Shown in pieces: positions 50,249-59,064 of a stretch of DNA of 64,000 bases (positions are counted from its first letter, which is position 1; each line of letters starts with the position of its first letter). Under the pieces are notes generated by a model. The model searched no databases. It saw nothing but the letters and a program-made list of their open reading frames with translations, and was not told the origin of the DNA. Source of the stretch: Massilia antarctica (GTDB lineage Bacteria > Pseudomonadota > Gammaproteobacteria > Burkholderiales > Burkholderiaceae_D); the NCBI RefSeq assembly GCF_015689335.1, contig NZ_CP065053.1:6510001-6574000 (forward strand), written 5' to 3'. The position numbers and the translations under genes are program-made.

Positions 50249-52318
50249 CTATTTCCCGACTTCATCCGGAATCCTGGCCAGATCGGCCTGCCACACGACC
50301 GCCTCGGCATCGCTCGGCGCGCGCCAGTCGCCGCGCGGCGACAGCGAGCCGCCATTGCCGACCTTCGGCCCGTTCGGCACGCACGAGCGCTTGAACTGGC
50401 TGGTCTTGAAGAAGCGGTACACGAATGTGGCCAGATGTTTCTTGATATCGGCCAGCGCATACTGGTTGCGGCTGGCGTGCAGTGCATCCGGCCACGCCCC
50501 CTGCTCGCGGTCCTGCCACGCCGACCAGGACAGAAACGCCACCTTCGATGGCGCAAACCCGTAGCGCAGGATGTAGTACAGATTGAAATCCTGCAGCTCA
50601 TACGGCCCGATCGAACTTTCCGTGCTCTGCGCCGGCTTGTCTTCCCCGGCCTTGCCCGGCACCAGCTCGGGGCTGATTTCGGTCGCCAGCACTTGCAGCA
50701 GCACGTCCGAACCATCGGTGCCGATCACACCCGACTCGGCCACCCAGCGCACCAGATGGCTGATCAGGGTCTTGGGCACGCTGGCGTTGACGTTGTAGTG
50801 CGACATATGGTCGCCCACCCCGTAGGTACACCAGCCCAGCGCCAGCTCGCTCAGGTCGCCCGTGCCGATCACGATCCCGTTGTGGAAATTCGCCAGCCGG
50901 AACAGATGACTGGTGCGCTCGCCCGCCTGCACGTTTTCGAACGTGATGTCGTACGTCTCCTGCCCTTGCGCATACGGATGGCCGAGGTCCTTGAGCATCT
51001 GGATGCAGCTTGGCCGGATATCGATTTCGTGCGCTTCGCAGCCCACCGCTTCCATCAGCGCGCGCGCCTGGCGCAGGGTGCGCTCGCTGGTGGCAAAGCC
51101 CGGCATGGTGTAGGCCAGGATATTTGTGCGCGGCAGCTTCAGGTGGTCCATCGCCTTGGCGCACACCAGCAGCGCGTGGGTCGAATCGAGCCCGCCCGAC
51201 ACGCCGATGATCACCTTCTGCATGCCGCTTTGGGACAAGCGCTGCACCAGCGCCTGCACCTGGATGTGATATACCTCGGTGCAGCGCTCGTCGCGCCGCT
51301 GCGGGTCGGACGGCACGTACGGAAAGCGCTCGACCGCGCGCTTCAAGGCCAGACTCTCGCCGCCGCCCGGCGCGCCCGGCAAGGCGAAACGCACCACCCG
51401 GAACGCCGCCACCTGCTGCGCATGGTGCCGCACCTGCTGCGCAAAAGTGGTGGTGTGCATGCGCTCGCGCGACAGGCGCTCCAGGTCCACATCGCCGTAA
51501 ATGATGTGCGAGTCGTCCTGGAAGCGCTCGGCCTCGGCCAGCAAGTCGCCTTTTTCGTAGATCAGGGTCTGGCCATCCCACGCCATGTCGGTCGACGATT
51601 CGCCGCGTCCGGCCGAGGTGTAAAGATACGCCGCCAGGCAGCGCGCCGACTGTTGCGACACCAGCTGGTGGCGGTAGCCGCTCTTGCCCACCAAAACGTT
51701 CGACGCCGACAGGTTGACCAGCACCGTGGCCCCGGCCAGCGCCGCGAACGACGATGGCGGAATCGGCACCCACACGTCCTCGCAGATCTCCACGTGAAAG
51801 CGCAGCAGCGCCACGCCCTCGACCTCGAACAGCAGGCCGGCGCCGAACGGCACGCTCTGCCCCAGCAGATCGATCTGGCTGCACGGCGCGCTGTCGGCGG
51901 CGCTGAACTGGCGCGCTTCGTAAAATTCGCCGTAGTTCGGCAGATAGCTTTTCGGGACCACGCCGAGGATTTTGCCGCCCGCGACCACCACCCCGCAGTT
52001 GAATAGCTGATGCCCGACCCGCAGCGGCAGGCCGACCACCAGCGCCAGCGGCAGGTGCGCGCTCGCTTCCATCACTGTGCGCAAACCCGCCTCGCAGGCG
52101 TCCAGCAGCGCGGCCTGGTGAAACAGGTCGTCGCAACTGTAGGCCGACAATCCCAGCTCGGGAAACGCCACCAGCGCCGCGCCCTCCTTTGCCGCCGCTT
52201 CGGCCAGCGCGATGGTCTGGGCCGCGTTGAAGACGGGATCGGCGATCTTGCAGCGTGGCGTGGCCACCGCGACCCGGGCGAAACCGTGCGAATAGAGGTT
52301 GAAGAAGTCGTTCTGCAT
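50249..52318 (-). CDS. nadE: NAD+ synthase, glutamine-hydrolysing
   Basis: 689 residues from ATG 52318, leaving [20 protein letters not shown] as the usual beginning. The N-terminal nitrilase-type glutaminase has its Glu-Lys-Cys triad in [25 protein letters not shown] and [10 protein letters not shown]. The C-terminal synthetase has the ATP loop [13 protein letters not shown]. The enzyme makes NAD+ from deamido-NAD+, with ammonia channelled from glutamine. The neighbouring glnB on the same strand fits nitrogen sensing. Confidence 0.96.
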   Translation of the reverse strand: MQNDFFNLYSHGFARVAVATPRCKIADPVFNAAQTIALAEAAAKEGAALVAFPELGLSAYSCDDLFHQAALLDACEAGLRTVMEASAHLPLALVVGLPLRVGHQLFNCGVVVAGGKILGVVPKSYLPNYGEFYEARQFSAADSAPCSQIDLLGQSVPFGAGLLFEVEGVALLRFHVEICEDVWVPIPPSSFAALAGATVLVNLSASNVLVGKSGYRHQLVSQQSARCLAAYLYTSAGRGESSTDMAWDGQTLIYEKGDLLAEAERFQDDSHIIYGDVDLERLSRERMHTTTFAQQVRHHAQQVAAFRVVRFALPGAPGGGESLALKRAVERFPYVPSDPQRRDERCTEVYHIQVQALVQRLSQSGMQKVIIGVSGGLDSTHALLVCAKAMDHLKLPRTNILAYTMPGFATSERTLRQARALMEAVGCEAHEIDIRPSCIQMLKDLGHPYAQGQETYDITFENVQAGERTSHLFRLANFHNGIVIGTGDLSELALGWCTYGVGDHMSHYNVNASVPKTLISHLVRWVAESGVIGTDGSDVLLQVLATEISPELVPGKAGEDKPAQSTESSIGPYELQDFNLYYILRYGFAPSKVAFLSWSAWQDREQGAWPDALHASRNQYALADIKKHLATFVYRFFKTSQFKRSCVPNGPKVGNGGSLSPRGDWRAPSDAEAVVWQADLARIPDEVGK

Positions 52319-52467
52319 GCAGTGTCTTTCGTAGGGTGGCGGCACGCGCGGCGCGGCGTGCGGCCGTCTTGCGCCTCCTTACGCTAATGTGCGTAGAATG
52401 CAATGGACCGCCTGCATCACAGCCAAGGTCGCCCGCCAAAAATAATGGAATAGCCGATTCGACAAGA

Positions 52468-53607
52468 ATGAATTATCGCACGCATATCGTATCCTCCCTG
52501 AGCGAGATCGGCCAACCCGCCTGGGACGCCCTGGCGTCCACCCAGGCCGAGACCAATCCCTTCCTCTCCTTCGCGTTTCTCGACGCCTTGCACGAATCGG
52601 GCAGCGCCTGTCTTGACACCGGCTGGCAGCCGCAGTTCCTGGCCCTGTACGACGGCCCGGAACTGGCCGCCGCCATGCCGCTGTACGTCAAGATGCACTC
52701 TTACGGCGAGTACGTGTTCGACTGGGCCTGGGCCGACGCTTACCAACGCAACGGCGTCGATTACTATCCCAAGCTGCTGTCGGCGATTCCGTTCACGCCG
52801 GTGACCGGCCCACGGCTGCTGGCGCGCGACGGCGCCGCCCGCAGCGCGCTCCTGGCGGCGCTGGTGTCGACCCAAAAGGCGTCCGACGTCTCCTCGACCC
52901 ACATCCTGTATCCGCCCGAAGACCAGGTCAGGCAGCTGGAAGCAGCCGGCTTCATGCTGCGCAGCGGGGTGCAGTTCCACTGGTTGAACGCCGGCTACCG
53001 CGATTTCGATGACTTCCTCGCGACCCTGGAGCAAAAGAAGCGCAAGAACATCCGCGCCGAGCGGCGCAAGGTGCGCGAGGCCGGCGTGATGCTGCGCCGC
53101 GTGCGCGGAGCCGACGCGACGGACGCCGACTGGCGCCTGTTCAACTGCTGCTACCAGCGCACTTACGCGGCGCACCGTTCCTCGCCTTACCTGAACCTGG
53201 ATTTTTTCCAGCGCATCGGGCGCACCATGCCGGACAATATCCTGCTGGTGATCGCCGAGCGCAAAGGCGAGCCAATCGCCGCCTCGCTCGTGATCCACAG
53301 CGCCGACACCCTGTTCGGGCGCTACTGGGGTGAACTCGAACACGTGCCCTGCCTGCATTTCGAAACCGCCTACTACCAGCCGCTTGAATTCTGCATCGAG
53401 CAAAAAATCAAGGTGTTCGAGGGCGGCGCCCAGGGCGAGCATAAAATGGCGCGCGGCTTCCTGCCGACCCGCACCTGGTCGGCGCACTGGCTGGCCCACC
53501 CCGCATTTTCGGACGCCATCGAGCGCTTCCTGGAACGCGAAAGCGGCGGCATCGACGAATACATCGATGAACTGAACGACCGCAATCCCTTCAAGGACCC
53601 GGCATGA
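52468..53607 (+). CDS. GNAT-superfamily protein (PF04339-like)
   Basis: 379 residues from ATG 52468. It starts NYRTHIVSSLSEIGQPAWDAL and NPFLSFAFLDALHESGSA, with the conserved EYVFDWAWADAYQRNGVDYYPKL region and, later, LNLDFFQRIGRTMPDNILLV and QGEHKMARGFLPTRTWSAHW. This is the PF04339 (peptidoglycan biosynthesis/recognition, GNAT-like) family. Substrate unknown. Its stop overlaps the start of the VOC gene (ATGA), so they are translationally coupled. Confidence 0.88.
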   Translation: MNYRTHIVSSLSEIGQPAWDALASTQAETNPFLSFAFLDALHESGSACLDTGWQPQFLALYDGPELAAAMPLYVKMHSYGEYVFDWAWADAYQRNGVDYYPKLLSAIPFTPVTGPRLLARDGAARSALLAALVSTQKASDVSSTHILYPPEDQVRQLEAAGFMLRSGVQFHWLNAGYRDFDDFLATLEQKKRKNIRAERRKVREAGVMLRRVRGADATDADWRLFNCCYQRTYAAHRSSPYLNLDFFQRIGRTMPDNILLVIAERKGEPIAASLVIHSADTLFGRYWGELEHVPCLHFETAYYQPLEFCIEQKIKVFEGGAQGEHKMARGFLPTRTWSAHWLAHPAFSDAIERFLERESGGIDEYIDELNDRNPFKDPA

Positions 53608-53987
53608 TCTCGCATGTCTTCATCGGCGTGAGCGACTTCGCGCGCGCCTTCGATTTTTACGCGGCCCTGATGCCCGAACTGGGCCTGGCGCTCAAGTTCA
53701 GCGAACCGGCCAAGCCGTGGGCCGGCTGGATGAAGCCCGACAGCCCGCGCCCGCTATTGCTGATCGGCCACCCGTTCGCCGGTCCTCACAGCGCCGGCAA
53801 CGGCCAGATGAGCGCCCTGCTCGCGCCCTCGCGCGCGGCGGTGGAGCGCGCCCACGCCACCGCCCTCGCCCACGGCGCCACCTGCGAAGGCGCGCCCGGC
53901 CTGCGGCCCGAGTATCACGCGAACTATTACGGCGCCTACTTCCGTGATCCGGATGGCAACAAGCTGTGCGTCGTCTGCCACGAATAA
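53604..53987 (+). CDS. VOC family (glyoxalase/bleomycin resistance-like) protein
   Basis: 127 residues. One VOC domain made of two beta-alpha-beta-beta-beta modules: ISHVFIGVSDFARAFDFYAAL in the first and NYYGAYFRDPDGNKLCVVCHE in the second. Metal-ligand positions include His4 and Glu at the end. VOC proteins include glyoxalases and dioxygenases; the substrate is unknown. Coupled to the upstream GNAT-like gene by a 4-base overlap. Confidence 0.9.
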   Translation: MISHVFIGVSDFARAFDFYAALMPELGLALKFSEPAKPWAGWMKPDSPRPLLLIGHPFAGPHSAGNGQMSALLAPSRAAVERAHATALAHGATCEGAPGLRPEYHANYYGAYFRDPDGNKLCVVCHE

Positions 53988-54011
53988 AGAGACGTATAGG
54001 TTACTTTTTGT

Positions 54012-54051
54012 CCGGATCATGATACATTTCGCACATACCAACCTGATCCGG
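54012..54051. promoter_or_regulatory. inverted repeat upstream of the membrane/XRE pair, possible operator
   Basis: CCGGATCA (54012-54019) is matched by TGATCCGG (54044-54051), with ATCATGAT (54016-54023) as an internal palindrome. It ends 7 bases before the start of the membrane protein gene, overlapping its ribosome binding site, so a bound regulator would block expression. The XRE protein encoded next is a candidate. Confidence 0.45.
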
Positions 54052-54058
54052 AGCCAGC

Positions 54059-54508
54059 ATGAACAGCACCACACCTCCGATTGACGATTGCGCCCGCCAA
54101 GGCCGCGCCGTGCTGATGACCGTCCTCGCCGCGCTGCTGCTGGTGGCCACGCTCGCCCTGGCCGCCGCCGTCGGCACCCTTGGCCCGTGGAGCGATCGCC
54201 TGCAGCGCGCCGCGCCCATGGCGCCGCTGGCCATCATCGTGTTCTGCGCGTGGGCGCGGCGGCGCCAGCACAACGCCGGTGCCGGCGCGTGGCAAGCCCT
54301 GTTCCGGGACGAATTCCGCCAGCAAAGCATCACCCGCGCCGTGCGCGCCGCCTTCATCTTCCTGCTGCTCGCGCAAATTCCGCTGGCCTGGCTGCTGGAG
54401 AGCCAGGCAGCGCCACCGCACCCGCTGGCGATGGCTTGCCTGAACATGCTCGCCGGCGCCATCGCCTTCCTCGGCGCCTTCCTGTACTTCGAGCGGCCGT
54501 CCGCATGA
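54059..54508 (+). CDS. small membrane protein paired with XRE regulator
   Basis: 149 residues with four hydrophobic segments (about 18-40, 53-65, 99-118, 124-144). No family recognised. The start has CCGGAG ahead of it. Its stop overlaps the next start (ATGA). Membrane protein plus small XRE regulator is a common arrangement in which the two are co-regulated; the function is unknown. Confidence 0.75.
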   Translation: MNSTTPPIDDCARQGRAVLMTVLAALLLVATLALAAAVGTLGPWSDRLQRAAPMAPLAIIVFCAWARRRQHNAGAGAWQALFRDEFRQQSITRAVRAAFIFLLLAQIPLAWLLESQAAPPHPLAMACLNMLAGAIAFLGAFLYFERPSA

Positions 54509-54726
54509 GCATGACGCCAGCGCTGCGCAATACGCTCAAGGTGCAACGGGCAATCCATCATCTCACCCAGGCCGGCCTGGCCGAACGCATCAATGTCAGC
54601 CGCAAAAGCATCAATGCCATCGAAACCGGCAACATGGTGCCCTCGATCGTGCTGGCCTTGAAACTGGCGGCGACTTTCAATGTCCCTGTCGAAACCTTGT
54701 TCCAGCTGGAAGCGGAAAACCCGTAA
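54505..54726 (+). CDS. small XRE-family transcriptional regulator
   Basis: 73 residues, a single Cro/CI-type helix-turn-helix: HLTQAGLAERINVSRKSINA then IETGNMVPSIVLALKLAATFN and VPVETLFQLE. This is the stand-alone YozG-like type. ATG 54505 overlaps the upstream stop. The 949-residue gene follows 127 bases later, with repeated TGACGCA motifs in the gap. Confidence 0.9.
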   Translation: MSMTPALRNTLKVQRAIHHLTQAGLAERINVSRKSINAIETGNMVPSIVLALKLAATFNVPVETLFQLEAENP

Positions 54727-54728
54727 CA

Positions 54729-54794
54729 CTTGCGTCGCGACATTTTAAACATCCTTCAGCTTGACGCAGCTCGGTTTTAACACTGACGCAAGCT
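54729..54794. promoter_or_regulatory. three TGACGCA-type motifs ahead of the 949-residue gene
   Basis: CTTGCGTC (54729-54736, inverted), TTGACGCAGCT (54761-54771) and CTGACGCAAGCT (54783-54794). The outer two form an inverted repeat CTTGCGTC/GACGCAAG, and the second and third a direct repeat 22 bases apart, about two helical turns. They are likely operators; the XRE regulator just upstream is the obvious candidate binder. Confidence 0.5.
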
Positions 54795-54853
54795 GGACTC
54801 TGGCCGGCCATCGCGCGCCATGATGAACTTCCACCTCATCACCGGGAGATATC

Positions 54854-57703
54854 ATGACGCAAGCTACCGCCAATGCCGAGGAACTGTTTCGCTTCGCCAG
54901 CATTCGGGCACCCAACCCCACGCCGGCGCCAGCGGGACTCCTTGAACTGCCGGATCAATCGAACGTCGCGGCGTGGATCGCCTCCGCCGCCGAGCAAGAC
55001 TTCGCGGCCTGGATCGATGCCCTGACGGCACGCTGGACCGCCCTGGCCCAGCGCACGCCGGAGGCCATCGAAGCCGATCTCAACGCCGCGCGCGAGGGCC
55101 GGCTGACCTTGGCCGCCGAAACCCTGTTCCCCATCACCCAGAGCGCACCGGCCGCGATCACGCCCTTGCAAAGCGACCTCTGGCAGTTCTACCTGCAAGG
55201 CATCGCCTCCGGCAAAGCCGGCAACACCGAGTTGCAGCGCGCACGCCAGTTGCTGGGCCAGATCACCCTGCTGCAAAAACTCCTGGGCGGCGAGCAGGAC
55301 GCGCTCTCGCCCGCTTCCTTGCAAGCCGCGCTCGCGCCCGCGCTCAAACTGCCGGCCGCCTTCGAGGAACAGATGCGCCTGCGCCGCGAACAGCAAGGTG
55401 CCCAGCACAGCGCCGCCGGGGAAGAAGACCCGGCCCTGCGCGACCTGCTCAAGCAGATCGATACCCTGGTCCAGCTCGAACAGCGCCTGGCGGCGGCACT
55501 CGACCAGATGGCCGCCGGCGGCGCCCACGCACCCGGCATGCCTGGCACGGGCAGCCCCGCCGAGCAGCAAAAAGTGTTCCGCACCCAGCCCGCCGCCGAC
55601 ATCCATGCCCAGTTCCGCGCCGACAATGCGAACCTGCTGCAAGAGCTGGCCGATGCCCACGTCCCCACCGACACCTTGAGCACCTATGAACTGCTGGACG
55701 ACGTGCGGCGCCGCATTTCGAGCGGTGTCGCCAGCGCCGCCAGCGCGCCCGCCACTGGCCCGGAAGCGGCAGCCATGCTGGCCGCCAGTGCGGAACTGGG
55801 CAAGCTGCTGCCCAATGCGCCGGTCTCCAAACCAGCGCCGGCACCAAGCATGAAGTTCGGCATCCGCCCGGTCGGCGTGGCCGACCTGCGCGTGGTGCGC
55901 CAGGTGCTGGTCGCTTACGAAAAGGGAGAACTGGCCACGATCCAGAATATCCTGCAGGGTGAGGAGCACGAGCACTTCCGCTCGCGCCTGAGCCGCGCCG
56001 AAGCCAGCCAGGGCAATGATGACGATGGCGAGGCCGAAGTGTCGCAGGAAGAAACGGGGTTCGACCGCATCGAGCTGGGCCAGTCGGCCTTCCAGACCGC
56101 GCGCACCCAGCTGGACCGCAACGCCAGCATCAACCTGACCTCCAACTACGGCACCGTCAACGCGCAGGCATCGACCTTCATGAACAGCTCGAAAGGCGGC
56201 GACCAGTCGCGCGGCAACGACCTGCGCCAGTCGCGCGAGCTGGTCGAACGCGCCGTGGCGGTGGTGCGCGAACGGGTCGGGCGCCAGCGTTACCTTACGC
56301 GCAGCGCCGAAGTGTACGAAAGCGATGTGGTGCGCCACAGCGCGCCGGCGGCCAACCTGCGCGCCCAGTACCGCTGGGTCGACAAGGTCTACCAGGCGCA
56401 GGTGTTTACCTACGGCGCGCGCGCCATGTACGAGGTCATGGTGCCGGCGCCGGCGGCCATGTTCCGTCACCTGCTGGCCCAGCAGCCCGGCTTCGGCGGG
56501 CATGCCGGTCCGGCCCCGCTGAAACCCACCCTTCGCCCGGCCGAGATTACCGACGCCAGCTGGCTGGCAATCGCCGAACGCTTCGGCGTGACCCTGCCGC
56601 CGCCGCCGACGGCCGCCATCACCGAGTACGCCAGCCTGAGCTACCCCAGCGGCGGCAGCGGAACGTCCAGCGCCAGCGGCGTGTTCAATTCGCCCAAGGC
56701 GCTGGAACAGGGCTATGCGGCCGCCGCGGCCGGGGTGTCGATGGCTTGGTACGGGGTCGACAACCAGTCCGGCGTCAGCGCCAGCGTCGGCACCCGGCTG
56801 TTTTCGAGCAGCCCGGCCGGCGCCACGCCGATCGCGGCCCAGGCCATCGGCACCAACAGCGGCGCGGTCAGCTACAACGCCAGCAGCTGGGGCGCGCTGG
56901 ACCAGTTCACGGTCAATTTCTACCTGGTCTGGACCCGCACCACGGTCGCGCTCGAGAAGTGGCAGCTGGCCTGCCACCAGATCATCATGGACCAGTACGA
57001 AAGCGAGCTGAAAGCGCACCATGCCCTGCTGGCCGCGGCGCGCGCCGATGAAGACGGTCCGTACGCGCCGCTCGCCGAAGAGCAGATGCGCACCATCGAA
57101 CGTACCGAGCTCAAGCGTGCAGTGCTGGAAATCGTGCGCAGCGGCGGCGGCCAGCCGGTGCCGGCCTCGCCCATCGTCATCGGCAGCGCCCCGGCCATCG
57201 CGCCGGAGCGGCTGGAGCAGGCCGCGCGCGAAGTGCGTTTCTTCGAGTATGCCTTCGAGTGGGACCAGATGACCTACAGCTTCTTCCCCTACTTCTGGAG
57301 CGAGGGTGCGCCGCAGTGGGCCGCCGCCAGGTTCGAGCAGCAGGGCGACAGCGTGTTCACGGCCTTCCTCAATGCCGGTTTCGCCTCGGTGATCCTGCCG
57401 GTGCGCAGCGGGTATGAGGATGCCGCCGCGCTGTACCTGCAGACCGGGATCGTATCCGACATCGCGGTGGTGCCGGCCGACCGGGTGCTCGCCGACCTGA
57501 ACCGCGAAGTCCAGATGGTCAACCAGTCCACGCCGATGGAAGGAACGCCCGAAGGCGCGGCATGGACCTATCGCGTACCGACCACCTTGATGGTGCTCGA
57601 TGACGGTACCGACATCGCCTTTCCCAAACTGGCTGTGCCGGCGGACCAGGAGGAAACCATCCTGATGCCACCGCTGCTGATTGATGAAAAGCCGGAGAAC
57701 TAA
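54854..57703 (+). CDS. 949-residue protein of unknown function
   Basis: 949 residues, behind GGGAG, with no signal peptide or membrane helix. A helical N-terminal third (about 1-300) is followed by the block LRVVRQVLVAYEKGELATIQNILQGE (in two parts: residues near 345-370), a charged stretch EHEHFRSRLSRAE, and a helical region with RELVERAVAVVRERVGRQRY. A Gly/Ser/Ala beta-rich part (about 600-680) comes next, and last a conserved-looking block FFEYAFEWDQMTYSFFPYFW with FTAFLNAGFASVILPVRSGYE. I recall similar blocks in large uncharacterised bacterial proteins but know no name or function. Upstream repeats and an XRE gene suggest tight control. Confidence 0.75.
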   Translation: MTQATANAEELFRFASIRAPNPTPAPAGLLELPDQSNVAAWIASAAEQDFAAWIDALTARWTALAQRTPEAIEADLNAAREGRLTLAAETLFPITQSAPAAITPLQSDLWQFYLQGIASGKAGNTELQRARQLLGQITLLQKLLGGEQDALSPASLQAALAPALKLPAAFEEQMRLRREQQGAQHSAAGEEDPALRDLLKQIDTLVQLEQRLAAALDQMAAGGAHAPGMPGTGSPAEQQKVFRTQPAADIHAQFRADNANLLQELADAHVPTDTLSTYELLDDVRRRISSGVASAASAPATGPEAAAMLAASAELGKLLPNAPVSKPAPAPSMKFGIRPVGVADLRVVRQVLVAYEKGELATIQNILQGEEHEHFRSRLSRAEASQGNDDDGEAEVSQEETGFDRIELGQSAFQTARTQLDRNASINLTSNYGTVNAQASTFMNSSKGGDQSRGNDLRQSRELVERAVAVVRERVGRQRYLTRSAEVYESDVVRHSAPAANLRAQYRWVDKVYQAQVFTYGARAMYEVMVPAPAAMFRHLLAQQPGFGGHAGPAPLKPTLRPAEITDASWLAIAERFGVTLPPPPTAAITEYASLSYPSGGSGTSSASGVFNSPKALEQGYAAAAAGVSMAWYGVDNQSGVSASVGTRLFSSSPAGATPIAAQAIGTNSGAVSYNASSWGALDQFTVNFYLVWTRTTVALEKWQLACHQIIMDQYESELKAHHALLAAARADEDGPYAPLAEEQMRTIERTELKRAVLEIVRSGGGQPVPASPIVIGSAPAIAPERLEQAAREVRFFEYAFEWDQMTYSFFPYFWSEGAPQWAAARFEQQGDSVFTAFLNAGFASVILPVRSGYEDAAALYLQTGIVSDIAVVPADRVLADLNREVQMVNQSTPMEGTPEGAAWTYRVPTTLMVLDDGTDIAFPKLAVPADQEETILMPPLLIDEKPEN

Positions 57704-57736
57704 GGCCACCCCAGCGTGCTTTCCGCGCTAACCGAA

Positions 57737-57862
57737 AAACCGTCGCCCCCGCGAAGGCGGGAACGCATGCGTTCCCGCCAAGTTCGCTCCGCAGCCAACA
57801 ACTGATCGGCAAATTCCCCCCCCCGCCAAGGGCCGCCTTTGCGGGAGGGAGGGCGACGGTTT
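57737..57862. repeat. palindromic intergenic element B
   Basis: Outer arms AAACCGTCGCCC (57737-57748) and GGGCGACGGTTT (57851-57862) are perfectly inverted. Inside is a 24-base perfect palindrome (57756-57779, GGCGGGAACGCA and its complement). On the minus strand the run CAGTTGTTGGCTGCGGAGCG-AACTTGG parallels CAGTCGTTGGCTACGGAACC-AACTTGG of element A. It lies between convergent genes. Confidence 0.75.
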
Positions 57863-57884
57863 GCAGGTCAGCGATTTCGACAAT

Positions 57885-58799
57885 TCACCGCCGCTCCTCC
57901 CGCCCGTGTACGAACAGCGAGGGCTGCCGGTCCGAATACTCCCTCAGCAAATTCCACACGGCGCGCACCCGCTGCAAGCGATACAAATCGGTCGGCGCGG
58001 CCAGCCAGAACGAGCGCTCCGCGAAGAACTGGTCGAGCACCGGCACCAGCCGTCCATCGTCCGGCACCGCATACGGCGGCGCCATGATCAGCCCCATCCC
58101 CAGCGCTGCCGCCTCAACCTGTGCGGTCATCCCGGTGCAGCACAAGCGGCGCCTTGGCGTGAACCCGAGTTCATTGAGATAACTGAGCTCGCGGCTGGCC
58201 AGCCGGTCCTGCACGTAATCGACGAAATCGTGGCGCGCCAGGTCGGCATGCTCGCGGATCGGCGGATGGCGCGCCAGGTACGCGGGCGATGCGTACAAAT
58301 AGAAACGGAACGAGGCCAGCCGCGTGATCATGTAGCGCCCGGTGCTGGGCGGATCGAGCATCACGCCAAGGTCGGCCTCGCGGTTGGCCAGGTTGGCGAA
58401 GCGCGGCAGCACCAGCAGGTCGATGCTCAGGTCGGGATGGGTCTGCAGCAGCCCGACCAGCAGCGGCGCCACCACGCGCACGCCGAACACTTCCGGCACC
58501 CCCAGCCGCACCACGCCGTGCGCCGCCACTTCGGTGCCGCCCAGCTGCTCGGTGGCGGCCAGCGCCGCGCTTTCCATCGCTTCGGCGTGCGGCAGCAGCG
58601 CCTGGCCCATCTCGGTCAGCTCATAGCCCTCGCGGCTGCGGTCGAACAAGGTGGTGGCGAGCTGGATTTCAAGGCGGTCGATGCGGCGCGCCACCGTGGT
58701 GTGCTCCACCTCCAGCCGGCGCGACGCCCCCGACAAGGTACCGGCGCGCGCCAGCTCCAGGAAGAACCGCAGGTCTGTCCATTCAGGAAAGGTATTCAT
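57885..58799 (-). CDS. LysR-family transcriptional regulator
   Basis: 304 residues from ATG 58799; GTG at 58814 is an alternative. The winged helix region reads LRFFLELARAGTLSGASRRL, EVEHTTVARRIDRLE, followed by the effector domain (about 90-290). This is the subgroup with WTDLRFFLELAR and TVARRIDRLE at the N-terminus. It is divergent from the TonB-dependent receptor operon, which it most likely controls through the palindromes in the shared region. Confidence 0.93.
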   Translation of the reverse strand: MNTFPEWTDLRFFLELARAGTLSGASRRLEVEHTTVARRIDRLEIQLATTLFDRSREGYELTEMGQALLPHAEAMESAALAATEQLGGTEVAAHGVVRLGVPEVFGVRVVAPLLVGLLQTHPDLSIDLLVLPRFANLANREADLGVMLDPPSTGRYMITRLASFRFYLYASPAYLARHPPIREHADLARHDFVDYVQDRLASRELSYLNELGFTPRRRLCCTGMTAQVEAAALGMGLIMAPPYAVPDDGRLVPVLDQFFAERSFWLAAPTDLYRLQRVRAVWNLLREYSDRQPSLFVHGREERR

Positions 58800-58830
58800 G
58801 AAATCGATATCCACTATTCATCGTGGATAT

Positions 58831-58958
58831 TGTGCACCAGTGCACATGGCCGACACAAACATTTTATTTTTAAGCATTAATAAAATGCAAAGTGTCACTC
58901 GAGCTAGCCTGCGCGGAAACAAAGAGTTGTACAAACCATACCTGTGCATTTTTGCACA
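58831..58958. promoter_or_regulatory. two TGTGCA-N4-TGCACA palindromes between LysR gene and receptor operon
   Basis: Site 1 is 58831-58846 (loop CCAG), site 2 is 58943-58958 (loop TTTT). Both have perfect identical 6-base arms with centres 112 bases apart. The DNA between and around them is AT-rich, and GCATT-N5-AATGC lies at 58874-58888. They are candidate operators for the LysR regulator or another factor, placed to allow looping. Confidence 0.65.
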
Positions 58959-59064
58959 GTGGGTGGGCGTTTCGTTATCTTTCGCGCAAATTTAAATGGG
59001 GGCACACTGCATGACTTCTTTGCCGGCTTCCCGCATTGTCCAAAAAATCCCAGGAGACAACACC

